A stretch of 10,511 bases of DNA from positions 1 to 10,511 of the forward strand of contig JBJOQW010000228.1 in NCBI GenBank assembly GCA_046049665.1, read 5' to 3'. This document shows positions 1-4,318 of this stretch, one piece after another. The position numbers and the translations under genes were made by a program. The DNA comes from JAAFHS01 sp046049665 (lineage in GTDB: Bacteria; Pseudomonadota; Alphaproteobacteria; Rhodobacterales; Rhodobacteraceae). Each line of letters starts with the position of its first letter. The stretch's first letter is position 1. A model generated the notes under the pieces. The model saw nothing but the letters and a program-made list of their open reading frames with translations, had not been told where the DNA came from and made no database searches.

Positions 1-279
1 CGCCGCCGCACCCACGACATACATGATGGAAAACAGCCAGATAAACCGCATGCGCCCACCCGTGCGGTCGGCCACAGCGCCCAGCAAAGGCGACGCAATG
101 GCAATGACAAGCCCGGCAAAGCCAATGCCATAACCCCAGACAGATTGCGCGGCACTGCCATCGCCCATGATGCTGGCCATGTAGGGGGCAAAGATGAAGG
201 TCAGCAGCAGCGTGTTGTAAGGCTGGCTGGCAAAGTCAAAGAAGTACCAGCCCCAGATGCGCTTTTTTGCGGTTGTCAT
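1..279 (-). CDS. UMF1-family MFS transporter, N-terminal part (runs off left edge)
   Basis: Only the first 93 codons lie in the window; the 3' end is beyond base 1. The protein opens MTTAKKRIWGWYFFDFASQP, and the aromatic WGWYFFDFASQPY stretch is characteristic of the UMF1 branch of the major facilitator superfamily, related to yeast vacuolar effluxer Atg22. About three hydrophobic segments are visible (roughly residues 9-34, 48-66 and 80-93). Between the second and third is GAVADRTGGRMR (residues about 68-79), which matches the MFS loop 2-3 signature GxxxDRxGRR. It should be an inner-membrane secondary transporter. Substrates of bacterial UMF1 proteins are mostly unknown, so none is assigned. 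The ATG at 279-277 is preceded by a purine-rich AGGGG about 6 nt upstream, supporting this start. It lies 54 bp after the thioesterase gene on the same strand, so co-transcription is likely. Family members are usually over 400 residues, so most of the gene is missing here. Confidence 0.85.
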   Translation of the reverse strand, partial: MTTAKKRIWGWYFFDFASQPYNTLLLTFIFAPYMASIMGDGSAAQSVWGYGIGFAGLVIAIASPLLGAVADRTGGRMRFIWLFSIMYVVGAAA

Positions 280-333
280 GCCCTGCCCCTGTGTTTTGCT
301 GATCAAGCCTGAAAAGCCCCCATCTGGCAAGCG

Positions 334-864
334 TCACCGCAGGGGCGGCCAGGGGCGCGCACCTTCGGCCGCGATCCAGCCTTGCACCCAATCGGGCAAA
401 GGCGCGCTTGGCGTGTCGATGCCAAGCGCCTTTGTGGCCTGCGCGGGCGTGACGATGCCGCCCTTGCCCACAATCGCCGCGCGCAGAAGCATGTGGCTGG
501 TGCATTCCTCACCGCGCCAGAAGCTTTGCTCCAGATAGAAGAACTTCTCATCCCAGCCGATGCAGCGGCTGACCATCGTCACCTTCTGAAACACAGTCAG
601 GCGGCGGCGGTAGCGTGTTGTATTGCCTGCCACGGTCAGCCCCCAGCCTTGTTCGGCCACGCCTTTGACAAGGCCGATGCGCGCAAATAGCGGCAGACGC
701 CCCAGATCAAACAGCGTCAGCGTTCGGCCGTTGTTCAACTCGCGCCACGGGTCCAGATCCCATGGCCAGATACGGTGGGTCGAGACATGCGCATCAAACA
801 GGCCAAGGGGCGGCGCTTTACGGAATTTCAGCACTTCCTTGGCAAGACGAAAGAACGGATACAT
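334..864 (-). CDS. 4HBT-fold acyl-CoA thioesterase, THEM6-like
   Basis: A 176-residue hotdog-fold protein of the 4-hydroxybenzoyl-CoA thioesterase superfamily, closest in pattern to the THEM6/DSCD75-like group. The recognisable core is WPWDLDPWRELNNGRTLTLF around residues 33-52, with Asp38, Asn44-Asn45 and Asp53 in the positions where this group carries D-x(n)-NN and an acidic residue near the active site. A predicted beta-rich section follows (NTTRYRRRLTVFQKV, then WDEKFFYLEQSF). Such enzymes hydrolyse acyl-CoA thioesters in the cytoplasm; the substrate cannot be told from sequence. The open frame extends to an ATG at 906, but I chose the ATG at 864-862 (MYPFFRLAKE) because an AGGGGG Shine-Dalgarno-like run lies about 6 nt before it and homologous proteins usually begin with a similar short hydrophobic helix. 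It is followed 54 bp downstream by the MFS gene. The family call is firm; physiological role is unknown. Confidence 0.82.
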   Translation of the reverse strand: MYPFFRLAKEVLKFRKAPPLGLFDAHVSTHRIWPWDLDPWRELNNGRTLTLFDLGRLPLFARIGLVKGVAEQGWGLTVAGNTTRYRRRLTVFQKVTMVSRCIGWDEKFFYLEQSFWRGEECTSHMLLRAAIVGKGGIVTPAQATKALGIDTPSAPLPDWVQGWIAAEGARPWPPLR

Positions 865-994
865 CGACGGCCCCCTTTTGCCCTGCATGGCGCGCTCTGC
901 GGCCAATGGTCAAGCGGAACGCGGCGGAAGACTGTTGCCGTGGCGGGCAGATAAAGATAGCTGTGACACAACAGATGGTGGTTTCGGAGCCTAC
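865..994. promoter_or_regulatory. Divergent intergenic region between thioesterase and yggT genes
   Basis: This 130-bp gap must hold control signals for both the leftward thioesterase-MFS pair and the rightward yggT-recQ pair. I could not place a convincing -35/-10 pair on either strand; the best partial match is TTGCCG at 935-940 followed by the AT-rich GATAAAGATAG, but the spacing is poor. The symmetric element TGTGACACA lies at 962-970. A Shine-Dalgarno GGAG for yggT is at 986-989, 5 nt before its ATG. The regulatory role is inferred from gene orientation. Confidence 0.4.
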
Positions 995-1270
995 ATGACC
1001 AGCCCTATAGGATTGCTTTTCGACATCGTCTGGGTTGTCATTCTGGCGCATGTGATCGTGAGCTGGCTGATCAACTTTCAAGTGCTGAACCTGCGCCAGC
1101 CGCAGGTCGCGCAAGTCTGGGGTCTGCTGAACCGCATGGTCGAGCCGATCTATGGCCCGATCCGGCGCATGCTGCCACCCATGGGCGGGCTTGATCTGGC
1201 ACCGCTGATTGCAATCATCATCCTGTTCGTGCTGCGTGATGTGCTGACGCGCTATACCGGGCTGATGTGA
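995..1270 (+). CDS. YggT family integral membrane protein
   Basis: A 91-residue protein with two hydrophobic segments (about residues 5-26 and 66-84) separated by a basic, proline-rich loop. The loop sequence EPIYGPIRRMLPPMGGLDLA (residues 50-69) is the diagnostic YggT motif, in which (D/E)P-x-x-x-P-I-R-x-x-P-P-x-G-G-x-D precedes the second membrane helix. YggT proteins are small inner-membrane proteins of poorly defined function, linked in other bacteria to osmotic or ion stress and, in Gram-positives and cyanobacteria, to division or organelle positioning. The ATG at 995 has GGAG at 986-989; the frame stays open far upstream, but that part overlaps the divergent gene and lacks family similarity. 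The stop TGA overlaps the GTG start of recQ in a GTGA arrangement, implying one transcript and translational coupling. Confidence 0.9.
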   Translation: MTSPIGLLFDIVWVVILAHVIVSWLINFQVLNLRQPQVAQVWGLLNRMVEPIYGPIRRMLPPMGGLDLAPLIAIIILFVLRDVLTRYTGLM

Positions 1271-3312
1271 CAGACCCCACGGAACTGCTGCATTCGGTTT
1301 TTGGCTTTCCGGCATATCGTCCGGGACAGGCCGAGATTGTGGATGCCGTACTGGCCGGGCGCAACACCTTGGCCATCATGCCAACGGGCGGGGGGAAATC
1401 CCTGTGTTTTCAGCTGCCTGCGCTGTGCCGTGATGGTGTGACAGTGGTGATTTCGCCTTTGATTGCGCTGATGCGTGATCAGGTGCGCGCGTTGAAGGCG
1501 GCGGGGGTCGAGGCGGGGGCGCTGACATCAGGAAATACCGAGGATGAGACGGAAGAGGTGTTTGCGGCACTGGACGCGGGGCGGCTGAAGCTGTTGTACA
1601 TCGCGCCGGAACGCCTTGCTGCGGGGGCGACGTTGCCCATGCTGCGGCGCATCAACACCACGCTGATTGCAGTGGATGAAGCGCATTGCGTCAGCCAGTG
1701 GGGCCATGATTTCCGGCCGGATTACCTGCGCATCGGCGAATTGCGCCGCACCTTGGCTGTGCCTTTGGCGGCCTTTACGGCCACGGCAGATGAGGAAACG
1801 CGGGCCGAGATTGTGACGCGCCTGTTTGATGGCAAACCACCCGATACATTCTTGCGCGGGTTTGACAGGCCGAACATCCATCTGGCCTTTGCCGTCAAGA
1901 ACAACCCGCGCGATCAGCTGATGGCCTTTGCCTCGGCACGCAAGGGGCAGGCGGGCATCATCTATTGCGCGGCGCGCGCGCGGACCGAAGCCATTGCGCA
2001 GGCCCTGCGCGAAGGCGGCCATGCGGCCTGCCATTACCATGCCGGGATGGATGCCGATGAACGCCGCCGGGTGGAAATCCGGTTTCAGCAGGATGATGGT
2101 CTGATCGTGGTGGCGACGGTGGCCTTTGGCATGGGCATCGACAAACCGGATATCCGCTGGGTGGCACATGCCGACCTGCCAAAGTCAATCGAGTCTTATT
2201 ATCAAGAGATTGGCCGGGGTGGGCGCGATGGGGCCGCGGCAGAAACGCTGACGCTGTATGGGCCAGATGACATTCGCCTGCGCCGCAGCCAGATTGACGA
2301 AGGGCTGGCACCGCCCGATCGGAAGGCAGCAGACCATGCGCGGCTGAATGCGCTGTTGGGGCTGGCCGAGGCAACGGGGTGCCGCCGTGAGGTCTTGCTT
2401 GGATATTTCGGTGAGGAATCAGGCCCTTGCGGCAACTGCGATCTGTGCGACAGGCCGGTTGATGTGTTTGATGCCACGGACGCGGTGCGCAAGGCGCTGT
2501 CGGCGATATTGCGGACGGGCGAATACTTTGGCGCGGGGCACCTGATTGACATTCTGACCGGTAATGCGACGGCCAAGGTGCGCGAACGCGGGCATGATGC
2601 CTTGCCGACCTTTGCGGTGGGGCGCGATCTTTCCAAGGCTGCTTGGGGGGCGGTATTCCGGCAGATGATGGGGCGTGATCTGATCCGGCCCGATACGGAA
2701 CGCTTCGGGGCGCTGCGCATGACGGAAGCCGCGCGCCCGATCCTGCGGGGGGAAGAAACAATTGCGCTGCGGCGCGATACGATCAACGGTGCGGTGGCGC
2801 GTGTGCAGGTAAAAACCCTTGTTTCCGAAGAGGATGCACCGCTGTTGTCAGCGCTGAAAGCCAAACGCCGGGCGCTGGCCGAGGCGGCGGACGTGCCGGC
2901 CTATGTGGTCTTTCCAGACCGGACGCTGATTGAAATGGCGGAACGCAAGCCCGCCAATCTGGACGAGATGATGGGCATTACGGGCGTGGGCGCGAAGAAG
3001 CTGGAAAGCTATGGGGCGGCGTTTCTGGCAGTGATCACGGGGGCGGACGTGCAGGCGCTGCACCCGGCGCGGCGGGCCTTGGTGGGCAGCGCGGAAGGTG
3101 CTGTCTTTGACCGGCTGGCCGAAGTGCAGCTTGCGCTTGCGCGCGGCGAGGATGGCACGGGCAAATACCTGTCCTGCACCCATTCAACCTTGCGCCAGAT
3201 CGCCGAAAGGCGGCCCTCAACCCTGTCGGAAATGCACCACATTCAGGGGATGGGTGAACTGAAGATCGAGCGGTTCGGCGAGGCGTTTCTGGCAGTGCTG
3301 CGCGATGCGTAA
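1267..3312 (+). CDS. recQ: ATP-dependent DNA helicase RecQ with two HRDC domains
   Basis: A 681-residue superfamily 2 DNA helicase that unwinds DNA 3' to 5' in recombinational repair and restart of stalled replication forks. In order it shows motif 0 (FPAYRPGQ, 14-21), Walker A (MPTGGGKS, 38-45), DEAH (137-140) followed by the aromatic-rich loop CVSQWGHDFRP (141-151), motif III AFTATA (169-174), and motif VI QEIGRGGRDG (313-322). A zinc-binding set follows: Cys372, Cys388, Cys391 and Cys394. The winged-helix RQC region spans roughly 400-510. Two HRDC modules end the protein, at about 520-592 and 614-681, each with the helix pattern around TLIEMAERKP and TLRQIAERRP. E. coli RecQ has a single HRDC and about 610 residues. 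Translation most likely starts at GTG 1267, overlapping the yggT stop. All catalytic motifs are intact; the G in GRGGRDG, where GRAGRDG is commoner, is conservative. Confidence 0.97.
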   Translation: MTDPTELLHSVFGFPAYRPGQAEIVDAVLAGRNTLAIMPTGGGKSLCFQLPALCRDGVTVVISPLIALMRDQVRALKAAGVEAGALTSGNTEDETEEVFAALDAGRLKLLYIAPERLAAGATLPMLRRINTTLIAVDEAHCVSQWGHDFRPDYLRIGELRRTLAVPLAAFTATADEETRAEIVTRLFDGKPPDTFLRGFDRPNIHLAFAVKNNPRDQLMAFASARKGQAGIIYCAARARTEAIAQALREGGHAACHYHAGMDADERRRVEIRFQQDDGLIVVATVAFGMGIDKPDIRWVAHADLPKSIESYYQEIGRGGRDGAAAETLTLYGPDDIRLRRSQIDEGLAPPDRKAADHARLNALLGLAEATGCRREVLLGYFGEESGPCGNCDLCDRPVDVFDATDAVRKALSAILRTGEYFGAGHLIDILTGNATAKVRERGHDALPTFAVGRDLSKAAWGAVFRQMMGRDLIRPDTERFGALRMTEAARPILRGEETIALRRDTINGAVARVQVKTLVSEEDAPLLSALKAKRRALAEAADVPAYVVFPDRTLIEMAERKPANLDEMMGITGVGAKKLESYGAAFLAVITGADVQALHPARRALVGSAEGAVFDRLAEVQLALARGEDGTGKYLSCTHSTLRQIAERRPSTLSEMHHIQGMGELKIERFGEAFLAVLRDA

Positions 3313-3335
3313 GTGCCTGCGAACGCTATGGTAAT

Positions 3336-3368
3336 CTGCCGGCCCTTGCTGAATTCCGCAGTCTTTTT
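3336..3368 (+). terminator. Possible weak rho-independent terminator after recQ
   Basis: The bases CTGC-c-GG (3336-3342) can pair with CC-GCAG (3356-3361), giving a six-pair stem with one bulged C and a 13-nt loop. It is followed directly by TCTTTTT (3362-3368). It starts 23 bp after the recQ stop codon, where a terminator is expected. The stem is short and the loop long, so it may be weak or fortuitous. Confidence 0.3.
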
Positions 3369-3404
3369 CCCGTCTTCCTTGCGTCTTCTTTTCGTCTCTA
3401 CGCG
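3361..3404. repeat. Four direct GTCT(T) units at exact 11-bp spacing
   Basis: GTCTT occurs at 3361, 3372 and 3383, and a fourth, partial GTCT unit occurs at 3394. The tract is almost purely pyrimidine on the plus strand, with the loose unit GTCTTYYTTYC. An 11-bp period places each unit on roughly the same face of the helix, as in arrays of regulator binding sites or phased A/T tracts that curve DNA. The first unit overlaps the T tail of the possible recQ terminator. The repeat is visible in the sequence; a function is inference. Confidence 0.4.
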
Positions 3405-3416
3405 CGCTATGAAATC

Positions 3417-3430
3417 GAATCATTAACCAT
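3417..3430. promoter_or_regulatory. GANTC site joined to TTAACCAT, a CtrA-like half-site
   Basis: GAATC (3417-3421) fits GANTC, the target of the alphaproteobacterial cell-cycle methyltransferase CcrM. Two bases later comes TTAACCAT (3423-3430), which resembles the half-site form of the CtrA recognition motif TTAA-N7-TTAA. The second half after seven bases is TTCG rather than TTAA, so the full motif is not met. It lies about 100 bp upstream of the yaaA start, within promoter distance. Both motifs are short and could occur by chance. Confidence 0.3.
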
Positions 3431-3529
3431 GTTTTCGGGCGATTGGGCAAATCGGCGGTCTGGGGGCGTTTTGGGTTGATCTTGGGGGCCGCTAGGATAC
3501 ATCCCAAGTCTGGTTGAACGGAGTTTTCG

Positions 3530-4318
3530 ATGCTGACCGTGATTTCACCTGCCAAGAAGCTGGACCTGACGCCGCTTGACCTGCCCGACGGGCTGGAGCC
3601 GACGGTGCCGGTGTTTGCGGCCGAGGCAAGTGCGCTGGCAAAGGTGGCGCGCAGGTTGACGGTGGCAGAGTTGCAGGCGCTGATGGGCATATCCGAGGCG
3701 CTGGGGCGGTTGAACCGCGACAGGTTCAAGGCGTTCGACACGGCGCCCGAAGCAATTAAACCGGCGGCGCTGATGTTTGATGGCGATACCTATGCGGGGC
3801 TGGAGGCGAAAACGCTGGGGCCGGATGCGCTGCGCTATGGGCAGGGGTATTTGCGCATTCTGTCAGGGTTGTATGGGCTGCTGCGGCCACTGGACGCAAT
3901 CCAGCCTTACAGGTTGGAAATGGGCAGCAGGCTGGCTACGCGGCGGGGGGCATCCTTGTATGACTGGTGGGGCAAGCGGATTGCGCAGGCCTTGCGGGCG
4001 GATGCTGATGCGGCGGGCACGGGGGTGCTGCTGAACTGTGCATCGGTGGAATATTTCGGGGCGGTTGATCTGCGGGCCCTGAAGCTGCGGGTGGTGACGC
4101 CGGTATTTCTGGAAGACCGGGAAGGCGGGGCAAAGACGATCAGCTTTCTGGCGAAACGGGCGCGGGGGGCGATGGCGCGGTTCGTGATGGAGCACCGGCT
4201 GACCGATCCGGATGATCTGCGCGGGTTTGGGATGGGCGGCTATGCCTTTGATGCTGGGCAGTCGTCGGGTGACCGGATGGTCTTTGTGAACCGCTCCGTT
4301 CAGGATGCGGCGGCCTGA
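3530..4318 (+). CDS. yaaA: Peroxide stress protein YaaA (UPF0246/DUF328)
   Basis: A 262-residue cytoplasmic protein, close to the usual length of about 255 for the family. Hallmarks are the N-terminal MLTVISPAKKLD, the RILSGLYGLLRPLDAIQPYR segment at about 109-128 followed by LEMG, the LNCASVEYF motif near 168-176, and ISFLAKRARG at 204-213. In E. coli, YaaA is induced by OxyR and limits free intracellular iron during hydrogen peroxide stress, reducing Fenton damage to DNA and proteins; its biochemical activity is still debated, with DNA binding proposed. The start is supported by GGAG at 3520-3523. The gene has its own upstream region, so it is probably not in the yggT-recQ operon. Its last 19 bp overlap the end of the opposing hybrid kinase gene. 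Nothing looks truncated or mutated. Confidence 0.95.
   Translation: MLTVISPAKKLDLTPLDLPDGLEPTVPVFAAEASALAKVARRLTVAELQALMGISEALGRLNRDRFKAFDTAPEAIKPAALMFDGDTYAGLEAKTLGPDALRYGQGYLRILSGLYGLLRPLDAIQPYRLEMGSRLATRRGASLYDWWGKRIAQALRADADAAGTGVLLNCASVEYFGAVDLRALKLRVVTPVFLEDREGGAKTISFLAKRARGAMARFVMEHRLTDPDDLRGFGMGGYAFDAGQSSGDRMVFVNRSVQDAAA

Larger units (their letters stand above)
3313..3529. other. Intergenic region between recQ and yaaA
   Basis: This 217-bp stretch has no plausible gene. From left to right it holds a possible recQ terminator, a pyrimidine tract with 11-bp periodicity, a GANTC/TTAACCAT pair, a G-rich segment (about 3451-3490), and the yaaA ribosome-binding site GGAG at 3520-3523, 6 nt before the ATG. 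TAGGAT at 3493-3498 resembles a -10 element, but no -35 lies at proper spacing. It is the longest non-coding stretch in the window. Confidence 0.6.

Noticed and set aside
865..906. Longer thioesterase start at ATG 906
   Set aside because: The 14 added residues (MAAERAMQGKRGPS) look like translated leader, and a good ribosome-binding site precedes the internal ATG at 864.
623..994. Upstream extension of the yggT reading frame to an ATG at 623
   Set aside because: The extension runs antisense through the thioesterase gene and has no YggT similarity; the ATG at 995 has a proper Shine-Dalgarno site.
1958..2761. Long minus-strand open frames opposite recQ (also 1528-2169 and 2202-2864)
   Set aside because: Low-complexity Pro/Arg/Ser-rich translations with no motifs; recQ is intact on the other strand with all helicase motifs.
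3476..3498. TTGATC and TAGGAT as a sigma-70 promoter for yaaA
   Set aside because: The spacing is only 11 bp, too short for a normal -35/-10 pair.
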